Positions 17,535 to 31,554 of a stretch of 64,000 nt of DNA are shown piece by piece; the stretch's first letter is position 1, and each line of letters starts with the position of its first letter. The position numbers were made by a program, and so were the translations under genes. The notes under the pieces are model-generated. The model worked only from the letters and a program-made list of their open reading frames with translations. It was not told the DNA's origin and searched no databases. This DNA is from Serratia nevei (GTDB taxonomy: Bacteria; Pseudomonadota; Gammaproteobacteria; Enterobacterales; Enterobacteriaceae): the NCBI RefSeq assembly GCF_037948395.1, contig NZ_CP149940.1, positions 4,092,001-4,156,000 on the forward strand, in the 5' to 3' direction.

Positions 17535-20183
17535 ATGAGCCAGCGAGGGTTAGAAGCGCTACTACGTCCCAAATCGATCGCCGTGCTGGGCGCTTCGCAG
17601 CAGCCCGGCCGCGCCGGCAACCTGATGATGAGCAACCTGCTGGCCGGCGGTTTCGGCGGGCCCATCTTGCCGGTCACGCCGCGCTACAAGGCGGTCTGCG
17701 GCGTGATGGCCTACCCCGACGTCGCCAGCCTGCCGCTGACGCCGGATCTGGCGATCATCTGCACCCACGCCAAACGCAATCTGGCGCTGATTGAAGCGCT
17801 GGGCCAACGCGGCTGTAAAACCGCCATCGTACTCTCTTCGCCGCCGGAACAGTTTGCCGAGCTGAAGGCCTGCGCGCAGCGCTACGCCATGCGGCTATTG
17901 GGCCCCAACAGCCTGGGGCTGCTGGCGCCGTGGCAGGGCATCAACGCCAGCTTCTCGCCGGTGCCGATCCAAAAGGGCAAGCTGGCGTTTATCTCGCAGT
18001 CCGCCGCCGTGGCCAACACCATTCTCGACTGGGCGCAGCAGCGTGAAGTCGGCTTCTCTTACTTTATCGCACTGGGCGACAGCCTGGACATCGACGTCGA
18101 CGACCTGCTCGACTTTTTGGCGCGCGACAGCAAGACCAGCGCCATTCTGCTGTATCTGGAAAACATCAGCGATGCGCGGCGCTTTCTCTCCGCCTCGCGC
18201 AGCGCCTCGCGCAACAAGCCCATTCTGGTGATCAAAAGCGGCCGCAGCCAACAGGCGCAGCTGTTGCTCAACAGCCAGCTGGGGCTGGACGCCGCCTATG
18301 ACGCCGCCATCCAGCGCGCCGGCCTGCTGCGCGTGCAGGATACCCATGAGCTGTTCTCGGCGGTGGAAACCCTCAGCCATATGCATCCGCTGCGCGGCGA
18401 GCGGCTGATGATCGTCAGCAACGGGGCGGCGCCGGCGGCGATGGCACTGGACGAACTGCTCGGACGCAACGGCAAGTTGGCCACGCTGAGCGATGAGAGC
18501 CTGGCGACATTGAGCGACGCGCTGCCGGATTTCATCCGCGCCGGCAATCCGCTCGACCTGCGCGATGATGCCACGCCGCAGCGCTTCCTGGCGGCAATCG
18601 AAGCGCTGCTCGACAGCCACGACTATGACGCGCTGCTGTTAATCCACGCGCCGAGCGCGGCGGCGCCGGGCACCGCCACGGCGCAGCGGCTGATCGAGGC
18701 GCTGCACCGCCATCCGCGCGGCAAACGCATCACGCTGCTGACCAACTGGTGCGGCGAATACTCTTCGCAAGAGGCGCGCCGATTATTTACCGAGGCCGCC
18801 ATTCCCACCTACCGCACGCCGGAAGGCGCGGTGACCGCCTTTATGCATATGGTGGAATATCGCCGCAACCAGAAGCAGTTGAAAGAGACGCCGGCGCTGC
18901 CGGTCGGCCTCACCGCCAACACCGCCGACGCCCACCGCCTTATCCATCAGGCGCTGGCCGAAGGCGCCACCCAGTTGGATACCCACGAGGTGCAATCCAT
19001 CCTGCAGGCCTACGATCTGAGCACCCTGCCGACCTGGATTGCCGAGGACAGCGCCGAAGCGGTGCACATTGCCGAACAGATCGGCTACCCGGTGGCGCTG
19101 AAGCTGCGTTCGCCGGATATCCCGCATAAATCGGAAGTTCAGGGCGTCATGCTCTACCTGCGCACCGCGACCGAAGTGCAGCGCGCGGCGGAGGCGATCC
19201 TCGACCGCGTGAAGCGCACCTACCCCCAGGCGCGTATCCATGGCCTGCTGGTACAGAGCATGGCCAACCGCGCCGGTGCCCAGGAGCTGCGCATCGCGGT
19301 AGAGCAGGATGCGATTTTCGGCCCGCTGATTATGCTGGGCGAAGGCGGCGTAGAGTGGCGCCAGGAAAATCAGGTGGCGGTCGCGCTGCCGCCGCTGAAC
19401 ATGGCGCTGGCGCGTTATCTGGTGCTGCAGGCGGTGAAAGGCGGCAAGATCCGCGGGCGCAGCGCGCTGCGGCCTTTGGATATCCCTGGGCTGAGCCGCC
19501 TGCTGGTGCAGGTCTCCAACCTGATCCTCGACTGCCCGGAGATCGCCCGGTTGGATATTCACCCGGTGCTGGCCTCCGGCAGCGAGTTCACCCTGCTGGA
19601 CGTTTCGATGCAACTCGCGCCGTTCAGCGGCGATCCGCAGGCGCGGCTGGCGATCCGCCCTTATCCGCAGGAGCTGGAAGAGACCATCGCGCTGAAAGAC
19701 GGCAGCCAATGCCTGTTCCGCCCAATCCTGCCGGAAGACGAGCCGGCGCTGAAGCATTTCATCGATAGAGTGACCAAGGAAGATCTCTATTATCGCTACT
19801 TCAGCGAGATCAACGAGTTTACCCATGACGATTTGGCCAACATGACGCAGATCGACTACGATCGAGAAATGGCCTTTGTAGCGGTGCGCGCAGACGAGAT
19901 CATCGGCGTGACCCGCGCGCTGTCCGATCCGGACAACACCGACGCCGAATTCGCCGTGCTGGTGCGTTCCGATCTGAAAGGCGTGGGCCTGGGCCGTCAG
20001 CTGCTGGAGAAAATGATCGCCTATGCGCGCGCTCATGGCCTGACTCGCCTGAGCGGCATCACCATGCCGAATAACCGCGGCATGATCGCACTGGCGCAGC
20101 GGCTGGGCTTTGGCATCGAGGTGCAGCTTGAGGACGGCATCGTCAATCTGACGCTGCCGCTGCAGGCCGCCGACGCGCAGTGA
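17535..20183 (+). CDS. patZ: Protein lysine acetyltransferase PatZ (Pat/YfiQ)
   Basis: PatZ acetylates lysines on proteins such as acetyl-CoA synthetase. The 882-residue protein joins a CoA-binding Rossmann domain (SIAVLGASQQPGRAGN, about 12-27), a succinyl-CoA-ligase-like region, an ATP-grasp domain (about 480-700, GYPVALKLRSPDIPHKSE) and a C-terminal GNAT domain (about 710-875) with the acetyl-CoA loop LKGVGLGRQLL. The acyl-CoA synthetase half is usually catalytically inactive in this family and acts as a regulator. An AAGGAG site precedes the ATG. Length agrees with E. coli (886). Confidence 0.95.
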   Translation: MSQRGLEALLRPKSIAVLGASQQPGRAGNLMMSNLLAGGFGGPILPVTPRYKAVCGVMAYPDVASLPLTPDLAIICTHAKRNLALIEALGQRGCKTAIVLSSPPEQFAELKACAQRYAMRLLGPNSLGLLAPWQGINASFSPVPIQKGKLAFISQSAAVANTILDWAQQREVGFSYFIALGDSLDIDVDDLLDFLARDSKTSAILLYLENISDARRFLSASRSASRNKPILVIKSGRSQQAQLLLNSQLGLDAAYDAAIQRAGLLRVQDTHELFSAVETLSHMHPLRGERLMIVSNGAAPAAMALDELLGRNGKLATLSDESLATLSDALPDFIRAGNPLDLRDDATPQRFLAAIEALLDSHDYDALLLIHAPSAAAPGTATAQRLIEALHRHPRGKRITLLTNWCGEYSSQEARRLFTEAAIPTYRTPEGAVTAFMHMVEYRRNQKQLKETPALPVGLTANTADAHRLIHQALAEGATQLDTHEVQSILQAYDLSTLPTWIAEDSAEAVHIAEQIGYPVALKLRSPDIPHKSEVQGVMLYLRTATEVQRAAEAILDRVKRTYPQARIHGLLVQSMANRAGAQELRIAVEQDAIFGPLIMLGEGGVEWRQENQVAVALPPLNMALARYLVLQAVKGGKIRGRSALRPLDIPGLSRLLVQVSNLILDCPEIARLDIHPVLASGSEFTLLDVSMQLAPFSGDPQARLAIRPYPQELEETIALKDGSQCLFRPILPEDEPALKHFIDRVTKEDLYYRYFSEINEFTHDDLANMTQIDYDREMAFVAVRADEIIGVTRALSDPDNTDAEFAVLVRSDLKGVGLGRQLLEKMIAYARAHGLTRLSGITMPNNRGMIALAQRLGFGIEVQLEDGIVNLTLPLQAADAQ

Positions 20184-20335
20184 CCTGCGTCGCAATGCGC
20201 TACGAATCCACCACTTAACGCCAAAACATACGCACAATCGAGGCAACTAATGGTATTATCGCCCGATTATTCGGTTTATTGTTTTTAAGCCTGTGGCGTT
20301 CCGGCCATCAATCATGAGAGAAGAAACGCACTGTG

Positions 20336-21691
20336 ATGTTGTCAAAATTTAAACGTAGCAAACATCAACAACACCTTGCACAACTGCCCAAACTCCCCCA
20401 GACGGTTGCTGATGTTCGTACGCTGTACGCGCCGTCCGACTTTCGCACCACGCTGCTGGACGCCATCGCCAACGCCACCCAACGTATCTATCTGGTGGCC
20501 CTGTATCTGGAGCATGACGACGCCGGGCGCGAGATCCTCAACGCGCTGTATCAAGCCAAGCAGCAGCGGCCCGAGCTGGAAATCTGCGTGCTGGTCGACT
20601 GGCACCGCGCACAGCGCGGGCGCATCGGCGCCGCCGCCGCCAATACCAACGCCGACTGGTACTGCGCCATGGCCAGCCAACATCCAGAGCAATCGGTGCC
20701 TATCTACGGCGTGCCGGTCAATACCCGCGAAGCGCTGGGCGTACTGCACCTGAAGGGCTTCGTGGTCGACGATACCGTGATCTACAGCGGCGCCAGCATC
20801 AATGACGTCTATCTGCATCAGCATGAGAAATACCGTTACGATCGCTACCAGCTGATTACCAACGAGGCGTTGGCCGATACCCTGATCGATTACATCAAGC
20901 AGCATCTGCTCACCGCCGGCGCCGTACAGCGCCTCGATCGCAGCGATCGGCCGAAAAGCCCGGAGATCAAAAACGAGACCCGTCTGTTCCGTTTCGCCCT
21001 GCGCCGCGCCGGTTACCACTTCCGCGGTAAAGCCGGTAACGATGAGCTGGCGGTGACGCCGCTGGTTGGGCTTGGCAAGCAAAGCGTGCTGAATAAAACC
21101 ATTCATCACCTGATGTCGTGCGCCGACCAGAAACTGACGCTGTGTACCCCCTATTTCAACCTGCCGGCGCTGCTGGTGCGCAACATCATTTATCTGCTGC
21201 GCCAGGGCAAACAGGTGGAGATCATCGTCGGCGACAAAACCGCCAACGACTTCTATATTCCGGAAGACCAGCCGTTCAAAATCATCGGCGCGCTGCCCTA
21301 CCTGTACGAGATCAACCTGCGCCGCTTCCTGAGCCGCTTGCAGCGTTACGTCGACACCGGTCAGCTGATCGTGCGCCTGTGGAAAGATGGCGATAACAGT
21401 TATCACCTGAAAGGCATGTGGGTAGACGAAGAGTGGCAGCTGGTCACCGGCAATAACCTCAACCCGCGCGCCTGGCGGCTGGATCTGGAAAACGCCATTC
21501 TGATCCACGATCCCAAGCAGGAAATGCGCGAACAGCGGCAAAAAGAGCTGGAATGCATCCGCACCCACACCACCGTGGTCGGCCATTATCAGGAGCTGCA
21601 AAGCATTCAGCAGTACCCGATCAAGGTGCGCAAGCTGATTCGCCGTCTGCGGCGCATCCGCATCGATCGGCTGATTAGCCGTATCCTGTAA
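20336..21691 (+). CDS. pssA: CDP-diacylglycerol-serine O-phosphatidyltransferase PssA
   Basis: PssA makes phosphatidylserine from CDP-diacylglycerol and L-serine, the committed step to phosphatidylethanolamine. The 451-residue peripheral membrane enzyme belongs to the phospholipase D superfamily and has two HKD motifs, LHLKGFVVDDTVIYSGAS and YHLKGMWVDEEWQLVTGNN. The C-terminus is strongly basic (KVRKLIRRLRRIRIDRLISR), suited to membrane binding. A GTG directly before the ATG is also in frame; the ATG at 20336 gives the E. coli start MLSKFKR and exactly its length. Confidence 0.96.
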   Translation: MLSKFKRSKHQQHLAQLPKLPQTVADVRTLYAPSDFRTTLLDAIANATQRIYLVALYLEHDDAGREILNALYQAKQQRPELEICVLVDWHRAQRGRIGAAAANTNADWYCAMASQHPEQSVPIYGVPVNTREALGVLHLKGFVVDDTVIYSGASINDVYLHQHEKYRYDRYQLITNEALADTLIDYIKQHLLTAGAVQRLDRSDRPKSPEIKNETRLFRFALRRAGYHFRGKAGNDELAVTPLVGLGKQSVLNKTIHHLMSCADQKLTLCTPYFNLPALLVRNIIYLLRQGKQVEIIVGDKTANDFYIPEDQPFKIIGALPYLYEINLRRFLSRLQRYVDTGQLIVRLWKDGDNSYHLKGMWVDEEWQLVTGNNLNPRAWRLDLENAILIHDPKQEMREQRQKELECIRTHTTVVGHYQELQSIQQYPIKVRKLIRRLRRIRIDRLISRIL

Positions 21692-21703
21692 GATGTACTC
21701 TGA

Positions 21704-21726
21704 CCCCGGCCAAGGCCGGGGTTTTT
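21704..21726. terminator. Terminator between convergent pssA and kgtP
   Basis: CCCCGGCC (21704-21711) pairs perfectly with GGCCGGGG (21714-21721), followed on the plus strand by TTTTT. It serves pssA; kgtP transcripts reading the other way meet the same stem but without a T-run. Confidence 0.85.
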
Positions 21727-21727
21727 A

Positions 21728-23038
21728 TTACAGCTGTATCTCCTTGCCTTTGCGATGCAGCCGGAGTGAGACCAGCAACGCCAGCAGGCACATACCGGAA
21801 ACGTACCAGAAGAAAGCGTTCTCCACTCCGAACGATTTCAGCGACAGCGCGACATATTCCGCCGAACCGCCGAACAGGGCATTCGCTACCGCATAAGACA
21901 AGCCTACACCTAACGCACGCACCTCCGGCGGGAACATCTCGGCTTTAAGCAGCCCGCTGATCGCGGTGTAGAAGCTGACGACGAACAACGCCAGCACGAT
22001 CAGGCCGAACGCCATAAAGGGATTGGTCACCTCTTTCAGGGCAAACAGAATTGGCACCGTCAACACAGTGGCCAATGCCGAGAAGATCAGCATCGAGCTG
22101 CGACGGCCGATTTTATCCGAGAACGCGCCGACCGCCGGCTGCAGCAGCATAAAGACGAACAGCGCGACGGTCATGATGGCGCTGGCCAGCTTGGCGTCCA
22201 TACCGGCAGTGTTCACCAGATATTTCTGCATGTAGGTGGTGAAGGTGTAGAAGGTCAGCGAACCGGCGGCGGTAAAGCCCAGCACCATCAGAAACGCTTT
22301 GCGGTTTTTCCACAGCCCCGTCAGCGAACCGGCATCTTTGTGGTTACGCGTCTTCGCATCAGAGGTTTCATTCAGCGAACGGCGCAGGTACAGCGCCACT
22401 ACCGCCAACACGGCCCCCAGGGCAAACGGAATACGCCATCCCCAGGCCTTCAGCTCTTCGCCGGACAATATTTGCTGCAGGATCACCAAGACCAGCAGCG
22501 CCAGCAGTTGCCCGCCGATCAGCGTGACATACTGGAACGAGGCATAAAAGCCACGGCGGCCCTTGATCGCCACCTCGCTCATGTAGGTAGCGCTGGTGCC
22601 GTACTCGCCGCCCACAGACAGCCCCTGGAACAGGCGCGCGATCAACAACAGCGCCGGTGCCCAGCTGCCGATCGACTCATACGTCGGCAGACAGGCGATC
22701 ACCAGCGATCCGGCGCACATCATGCAGACCGAAAGCAGCATTGAGTTTTTTCGGCCATGTTTGTCGGCAATATAGCCGAACAGCCAGCCGCCGATAGGTC
22801 GCATAAAGAAGCCGGCGGCGAATACCCCGGCGGTTTGCAGCAGCTGCGTGGTGCTGTTGCCCGCCGGAAAAAATGAGGCGGCAAAGTAGATTGAGCAGAA
22901 GGAGTAAACGTAAAAATCAAACCACTCCACCAGATTGCCTGACGAAGCCCCAACGATAGCGAAAATGCGTTTTTTGTTATCCAGCGCCCCCTGTTCGACG
23001 CCGCGCTCACCCTCAAGAGCCGAGGTTGTTTCTGTCAT
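21728..23038 (-). CDS. kgtP: Alpha-ketoglutarate:H+ symporter KgtP
   Basis: KgtP imports 2-oxoglutarate across the inner membrane with protons. The 436-residue protein is an MFS member of the metabolite:H+ symporter group with 12 predicted helices. It has the near-invariant N-terminal block [20 protein letters not shown], the loop 2-3 motif [14 protein letters not shown] and the block [18 protein letters not shown]. The frame is open eight codons further up, but the ATG at 23038 follows GGAGAA at the right distance. In E. coli kgtP also borders the 5S end of an rRNA operon (rrnG). Confidence 0.96.
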   Translation of the reverse strand: MTETTSALEGERGVEQGALDNKKRIFAIVGASSGNLVEWFDFYVYSFCSIYFAASFFPAGNSTTQLLQTAGVFAAGFFMRPIGGWLFGYIADKHGRKNSMLLSVCMMCAGSLVIACLPTYESIGSWAPALLLIARLFQGLSVGGEYGTSATYMSEVAIKGRRGFYASFQYVTLIGGQLLALLVLVILQQILSGEELKAWGWRIPFALGAVLAVVALYLRRSLNETSDAKTRNHKDAGSLTGLWKNRKAFLMVLGFTAAGSLTFYTFTTYMQKYLVNTAGMDAKLASAIMTVALFVFMLLQPAVGAFSDKIGRRSSMLIFSALATVLTVPILFALKEVTNPFMAFGLIVLALFVVSFYTAISGLLKAEMFPPEVRALGVGLSYAVANALFGGSAEYVALSLKSFGVENAFFWYVSGMCLLALLVSLRLHRKGKEIQL

Positions 23039-23251
23039 GATATGTTCTCCGAGCCATAGCAATGATGAAATTCGGCTTCCTGCCGCCCTGGTTGTTACTT
23101 TATTGTTATTTATAAGTTAACAGCCAAACTTAATAGCGGACGAAGAATATCTGGAGTTCATTCAAAAAATGAATTGGTTTTGTGATGAATATAGAATCGT
23201 GAGATGAAAGATGAAGCGGGTTACAACGGGGATTTTCCATTTTACGCATAG
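23039..23251. other. Spacer between kgtP start and rRNA operon end
   Basis: This holds the kgtP 5' region, AT-rich at about 23090-23200, and no gene. No clear promoter pair stands out. Together with the rRNA terminator region listed next it accounts for the 510 bases between kgtP and 5S. Confidence 0.5.
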
Positions 23252-23282
23252 CAAAAAGCCCTGGACGTCAGTTCAGGGCTTT
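23252..23282 (-). terminator. Distal rRNA operon terminator (T2-like)
   Basis: On the minus strand a 9-bp stem (complement of 23274-23282 with 23255-23263; core AGCCCTG/CAGGGCT) ends in TTTTTGC. It stands where E. coli rrnB has T2. Confidence 0.85.
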
Positions 23283-23290
23283 CGGCTTGG

Positions 23291-23306
23291 TTTGATGCCT
23301 GGCAGT
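23291..23306 (-). repeat. 5S gene-end remnant between the two rRNA terminators
   Basis: TTTGATGCCTGGCAGT at 23291-23306 repeats exactly at 23545-23560, where it is the 3' end of the 5S gene plus flanking bases. E. coli rrnB has the same short copy between T1 and T2. The stretch 23307-23400 also matches the E. coli rrnB inter-terminator segment as I remember it, including a GGCGGGC/GCCCGCC hairpin (23311-23329). Confidence 0.7.
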
Positions 23307-23498
23307 TTATGGCGGGCGTCCTGCCCGCCCCCCTTCGGGCCGTTGCTTCGCAACGTTCAAATCCGCTCCCGGCGGATTTGTCCTACACAATTCGTCTCAT
23401 CCTGAGACTCTCCCCTCCGGGGCCGCCGCACGCGGCGTTAAGGCCCGTTCCCGACGGGCCTTTCGCATGCCCATGCTCGTGCAGAACGCCAGATAACA

Positions 23499-23535
23499 GA
23501 CAAAACAAAAAGCCCCATGCTTTCGCATGAGGCTT
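23499..23535 (-). terminator. Proximal rRNA operon terminator (T1-like)
   Basis: On the minus strand an 11-base stem (complement of 23525-23535 with 23510-23520, one mismatch) with a 4-base loop is followed by TTTTGTTTTG, 14 bases after the 5S end. Confidence 0.88.
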
Positions 23536-23548
23536 GTTGTTTTATTTG

Positions 23549-23668
23549 ATGCCTGGCAGTGTCCTACTCTCGCATGGGGAGACCCCACACTACCATCGGC
23601 GCTACGGCGTTTCACTTCTGAGTTCGGCATGGGGTCAGGTGGGACCACCGCGCTATTGCCGCCAGGCA
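23549..23668 (-). rRNA. rrf: 5S ribosomal RNA
   Basis: The 120-base gene begins TGCCTGGCGGC and ends GCCAGGCAT as in E. coli, with the ends paired. The internal GGTGGTCCCACC and CGCCGTAGCGCCGATGG blocks are intact. It is the last gene of the operon; no tRNA follows it. Confidence 0.97.
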
Positions 23669-23772
23669 AATTCTGTTTCATTCCAACCGCTTCACTCTCG
23701 TAAAGCCATCAGAACCAATCTGTAAACAAGCTGAATATTGTCTCGGTCTCACCAAAACACCTTCGGTGTTGT

Positions 23773-26679
<2,907 letters not shown>

Positions 26680-26815
26680 TCACAACCCGAAGATGTTTCC
26701 ATCGTTCGCGCTGCAAACATTTGAGAGACTCTATGACAGGTTACTCTTTATCCCAGTACATCTACGGAGGGATAAATTTCAGCCGTCATGTTTCAATTTT
26801 CAGCTTGTTCCAGAT

Positions 26816-26827
26816 TGTTAAAGAGCA
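26816..26827 (-). promoter_or_regulatory. boxA antitermination site in the 16S-23S spacer
   Basis: TGCTCTTTAACA on the minus strand, identical to the leader copy, between tRNA-Ala and 23S. It recruits the NusB/NusE antitermination complex in E. coli. Confidence 0.8.
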
Positions 26828-26886
26828 AAATACTTCGCAGCATACTGTCGCCAATATACTCTGAAGTATTGAAATACCGGACTATA

Positions 26887-26962
26887 TGGTGGAGCTAAGC
26901 GGGATCGAACCGCTGACCTCCTGCGTGCAAGGCAGGCGCTCTCCCAGCTGAGCTATAGCCCC
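26887..26962 (-). tRNA. tRNA-Ala (anticodon TGC)
   Basis: 76 bases from GGGGCTATAGC to the encoded CCA. The anticodon stem CCTGC/GCAGG holds the loop CTTGCAC with anticodon TGC, and the T-loop GGTTCGATCC is present. It is close to E. coli alaT/U/V and lies in the rRNA spacer after tRNA-Ile. Confidence 0.97.
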
Positions 26963-27000
26963 ATACAGTCACGCGCAGTACCTTTTCCACTTCCGAGAAG

Positions 27001-27077
<77 letters not shown>

Positions 27078-27104
27078 ATAAAGGTATTTCTGCTCGTTAC
27101 TTTC

Positions 27105-27132
27105 TATCAGACAATCTGTGTGAGCACGCCAC
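27105..27132 (-). repeat. RNase III processing stalk of 16S, 3' arm
   Basis: TATCAGACAATCTGTGTG (27105-27122) is the exact reverse complement of 28827-28844 in the leader; pairing continues with two mismatches to 27132. The two arms enclose the 16S gene and would form the double strand cut by RNase III. Confidence 0.85.
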
Positions 27133-27151
27133 TCGAACTAATATCTTTAGG

Positions 27152-28693
<1,542 letters not shown>

Positions 28694-28816
28694 AAAGCTT
28701 GATTTGCTTCCACTCGAGAAGCGATGCTCAAAGATTTACTGCATGAATTTTACTTCAGTTAGTCACTCTTCAAGACTTGATATTTTTTTGCATCCGAAGA
28801 TGCTGGATATCGTCTT

Positions 28817-28844
28817 GTGGAGTGCCCACACAGATTGTCTGATA
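28817..28844 (-). repeat. RNase III processing stalk of 16S, 5' arm
   Basis: CACACAGATTGTCTGATA (28827-28844, plus strand) pairs with the copy at 27105-27122. It lies immediately after boxA in the leader transcript. Confidence 0.85.
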
Positions 28845-28847
28845 AAT

Positions 28848-28859
28848 TGTTAAAGAGCA
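28848..28859 (-). promoter_or_regulatory. boxA antitermination site in the rRNA leader
   Basis: TGCTCTTTAACA on the minus strand, about 40 bases after P2, identical to E. coli rrn boxA. Confidence 0.85.
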
Positions 28860-28898
28860 GTGAGTTAGGCGCTTTAGCTTGCTAACTCGAGGTGGCGT

Positions 28899-28926
28899 AT
28901 ATTACGCTTTCCTCTTTCAGAGTCAA
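28899..28926 (-). promoter_or_regulatory. rRNA promoter P2
   Basis: On the minus strand TTGACT (complement of 28921-28926), 16 bp, TAATAT (complement of 28899-28904). The sequence after the -35 (CTGAAAGAGGAAAGCG) resembles E. coli rrnB P2. Confidence 0.85.
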
Positions 28927-29005
28927 CCCTAATTTTCAGGATTTTTTCTCTTTCTTCCCGGCCGCTGTGTGAAGTGAATCACTTGCGCCGTGTCGATGGA
29001 GGCGC

Positions 29006-29033
29006 ATTATAGGGAGCCGGTTCAGAATGACAA
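29006..29033 (-). promoter_or_regulatory. rRNA promoter P1
   Basis: On the minus strand TTGTCA (complement of 29028-29033), 16 bp, TATAAT (complement of 29006-29011), followed by a GC-rich discriminator GCGCCTCC. The short spacer and GC discriminator are the features that make rrn P1 promoters sensitive to ppGpp and growth rate. Confidence 0.9.
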
Positions 29034-29085
29034 GCGATAATATGCATTTTTTATCTGACCGCTCACTATTCATTCGTAACGCCTA

Positions 29086-29649
29086 TTAAACCCGCTTTTT
29101 GATGGCTGCCGGCAGGTCCGCCAGGCTATTTAGCACCCAATCGGCCAGCTGTTCGCCCTGCTCGGTCACCGGCTTGCCGGTGCGCACCAATACCTTGGTA
29201 CCAACGCCGGCCGCGATCGCCGCCTGCATATCTTCCGGTTTATCGCCCACCATATAAGAAGCGGCCATATCGATGTTCAATTCCTGCTGCGCTTGCAGCA
29301 GCATGCCCGGCTGCGGTTTACGGCAGTCACACACCTGACGATACTCTTCTATTACTGCCTCCGGATGGTGCGGGCAGAAATAGATGCCGTCGAAGTCGAC
29401 GTCGCGATCGGCCAGCGACCAGTCCATCCACTCGGTCAGGTACATAAATTGGTCTTCGCTGAACTTGCCGCGCGCAATGCCGGACTGGTTGGTCACCATC
29501 ACCAACGCGAATCCCATCTTTTTGAGTTCGCGACAGGCGTCAATCACGCCGTCAATAAAGTGGAAGTTGTCGATTTCATGGACATAGCCATGGTCAACGT
29601 TAATCGTACCGTCACGATCGAGAAAAATTGCTGGAACGCTTTGTGTCAC
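29086..29649 (-). CDS. gmhB: D-glycero-D-manno-heptose 1,7-bisphosphate 7-phosphatase GmhB
   Basis: GmhB removes the 7-phosphate in the pathway to ADP-heptose for the lipopolysaccharide inner core. The 187-residue protein is a HAD phosphatase with the catalytic pair Asp11/Asp13 in [12 protein letters not shown], a Ser/Thr motif VTNQSG, and Cys/His zinc ligands in CPHHPE and QVCDCRKP. The frame is open to an ATG 14 codons earlier, but the GTG at 29649 follows AGGAG at good distance and gives the E. coli-like start. The rRNA promoter lies just downstream on the same strand, as next to E. coli rrnH. Confidence 0.95.
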   Translation of the reverse strand: MTQSVPAIFLDRDGTINVDHGYVHEIDNFHFIDGVIDACRELKKMGFALVMVTNQSGIARGKFSEDQFMYLTEWMDWSLADRDVDFDGIYFCPHHPEAVIEEYRQVCDCRKPQPGMLLQAQQELNIDMAASYMVGDKPEDMQAAIAAGVGTKVLVRTGKPVTEQGEQLADWVLNSLADLPAAIKKRV

Positions 29650-29732
29650 CGCTTTGCTCCTGAGGGCCTGTATACGCTGACAGTATCGCATGTTTTACCC
29701 CGCACTGAGAACGCCGGAGAACGTCGTTGGCC

Positions 29733-29764
29733 GTTGACTTAGACGTCTAGACGCCTTAACATCT
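29733..29764 (+). promoter_or_regulatory. MetJ operator over the metN promoter
   Basis: Two perfect or near-perfect met boxes, AGACGTCT (29741-29748) and AGACGCCT (29749-29756), stand in tandem, with weaker boxes GTTGACTT before and TAACATCT after in the same 8-bp register. They cover a promoter TTGACT (29734-29739), 17 bp, TAACAT (29757-29762). MetJ with AdoMet would block RNA polymerase directly. Confidence 0.85.
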
Positions 29765-29837
29765 GATCCATACCTTGGTTCCACGCCGAGGTTTACTTTT
29801 ATCTAGCCACGGGCAACCACGCTAAAATAAGAAGAAT

Positions 29838-30869
29838 ATGATTAAACTTTCTAACATCACTAAAGTGTTCCAGCAGGGTTCGCGCACTATTACCGCGCTC
29901 TCTGACGTGACCCTTCACGTCCCTGCCGGGCAAATCTATGGCGTTATCGGGTCTTCCGGTGCCGGCAAAAGCACGCTGATCCGCTGCGCCAACATGCTGG
30001 AGCGCCCAACGTCCGGCCAGGTCCTGGTCGATGGTCAGGATCTGACCTCGCTGTCGGAAAGCGAACTGACGCGCGCCCGTCGCCAAATCGGCATGATCTT
30101 CCAGCACTTCAACCTGCTCTCTTCCCGCACGGTGTTCGGCAACGTGGCGCTGCCGCTGGAGCTGGACAATACGCCGCGCGCCGAGATCAAAAAGCGCGTG
30201 ACCGAACTGCTGGAGCTGGTCGGCCTGGCGGACAAGCACGACGCCTACCCGGCCAACCTGTCCGGCGGCCAGAAACAGCGCGTGGCGATCGCCCGTGCGC
30301 TGGCCAGCAATCCCAAAGTGCTGCTGTGCGACGAAGCCACCAGCGCGTTGGATCCGGCCACCACCCGTTCCATCCTGGAACTGCTGAAAGACATCAACCG
30401 CCGTCTGGGCCTGACCATTCTGCTCATCACCCACGAAATGGACGTGGTGAAACGCATCTGCGACCAGGTCGCGGTCATCAGCCAGGGGCAACTGATCGAA
30501 AAAGACAGCGTCAGCGAAGTGTTCTCACACCCGAAAACCCCGCTGGCCCAACAGTTCATTCAGTCCACGCTGCATCTGGATATCCCGGACGACTACGCCG
30601 CGCGCCTGTCGCCGGAACGTCAGGGCGACCGCCAGCCGCTGCTGCGCCTGGAATTCACCGGCCAGTCGGTCGATGCGCCGCTGCTGTCTGAAGCCGCTCG
30701 CCGCTTCAACGTGAACAACAACATTATCAGCGCCCAGATGGATTATGCCGGCGGCGTGAAATTCGGCGTGATGCTGGCGGAGCTGCACGGCAGCGACGAA
30801 GACGCGCTGGCGACGATTAAGTTCCTGCAAGAAAATCAGGTAAAAGTAGAGGTTCTGGGTTATGTCTGA
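29838..30869 (+). CDS. metN: D/L-methionine ABC importer, ATPase MetN
   Basis: MetN drives methionine uptake with MetI and MetQ. The 343-residue protein has Walker [10 protein letters not shown], the signature LSGGQKQRV, Walker [13 protein letters not shown] and a C-terminal NIL domain (about 265-343) that binds methionine and inhibits transport when the cell has enough. It starts the metNIQ operon behind a MetJ operator and overlaps metI by 8 bases. Confidence 0.97.
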   Translation: MIKLSNITKVFQQGSRTITALSDVTLHVPAGQIYGVIGSSGAGKSTLIRCANMLERPTSGQVLVDGQDLTSLSESELTRARRQIGMIFQHFNLLSSRTVFGNVALPLELDNTPRAEIKKRVTELLELVGLADKHDAYPANLSGGQKQRVAIARALASNPKVLLCDEATSALDPATTRSILELLKDINRRLGLTILLITHEMDVVKRICDQVAVISQGQLIEKDSVSEVFSHPKTPLAQQFIQSTLHLDIPDDYAARLSPERQGDRQPLLRLEFTGQSVDAPLLSEAARRFNVNNNIISAQMDYAGGVKFGVMLAELHGSDEDALATIKFLQENQVKVEVLGYV

Positions 30870-31515
30870 GGCAATGATGTGGTTGATGGCGCGTGGCGTG
30901 TGGGAAACCGTCATGATGACCTTTGTCTCCGGCTTCTTCGGTTTCGTGCTCGGCCTGCCGGTCGGCGTGCTGCTGTATGTTACCCGCCCGGGGCAAATCA
31001 TCGCCAATAACTCACTGTATAAAATCCTGTCTGGGCTGGTGAACATCTTCCGTTCCATCCCGTTCATTATCCTGCTGGTTTGGATGATTCCGTTTACGCG
31101 CATGATCGTCGGCACCTCTATCGGTCTGCAGGCGGCCATCGTGCCGTTGACCGTGGGCGCCGCACCGTTCATCGCGCGCATGGTGGAAAACGCCCTGCTG
31201 GAGATCCCGTCCGGTCTGGTGGAAGCGGCGCGCGCCATGGGCGCCACGCCGATGCAGATCATCAAGAAAGTGTTGCTGCCGGAAGCCCTGCCGGGCCTGG
31301 TCAACGCCGCAACCATCACGCTGATCACCCTGGTGGGCTACTCCGCCATGGGCGGCGCGGTCGGCGCCGGTGGTCTGGGCCAAATCGGTTACCAATACGG
31401 TTATATCGGTTATAACGCCACAGTGATGAATACCGTATTAGTATTACTGGTAGTTTTGGTTTATCTGATCCAGTTCTGCGGCGATCGCATCGTCAAAGCC
31501 GTTACCCATAAATAG
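30862..31515 (+). CDS. metI: Methionine ABC importer, permease MetI
   Basis: This 217-residue inner-membrane protein has five predicted helices and the EAA coupling loop [25 protein letters not shown] (about 114-138) that contacts MetN. The start ATG lies inside the end of metN. The metQ gene follows after 39 bases. It corresponds to E. coli MetI over its full length. Confidence 0.97.
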   Translation: MSEAMMWLMARGVWETVMMTFVSGFFGFVLGLPVGVLLYVTRPGQIIANNSLYKILSGLVNIFRSIPFIILLVWMIPFTRMIVGTSIGLQAAIVPLTVGAAPFIARMVENALLEIPSGLVEAARAMGATPMQIIKKVLLPEALPGLVNAATITLITLVGYSAMGGAVGAGGLGQIGYQYGYIGYNATVMNTVLVLLVVLVYLIQFCGDRIVKAVTHK

Positions 31516-31554
31516 TTTCACAGCATGTTAATGCGAGTCTAATGAGGAAGGGAT

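Larger units (their letters stand above)
28694..29085 (-). other. rRNA operon leader and promoter region
   Basis: This 392-base stretch between gmhB and 16S holds promoters P1 and P2, boxA and the 5' RNase III arm, each listed separately. The AT-rich run just upstream of P1 (about 29034-29060) could act as an UP element. The layout copies E. coli rrn operons. Confidence 0.85.
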
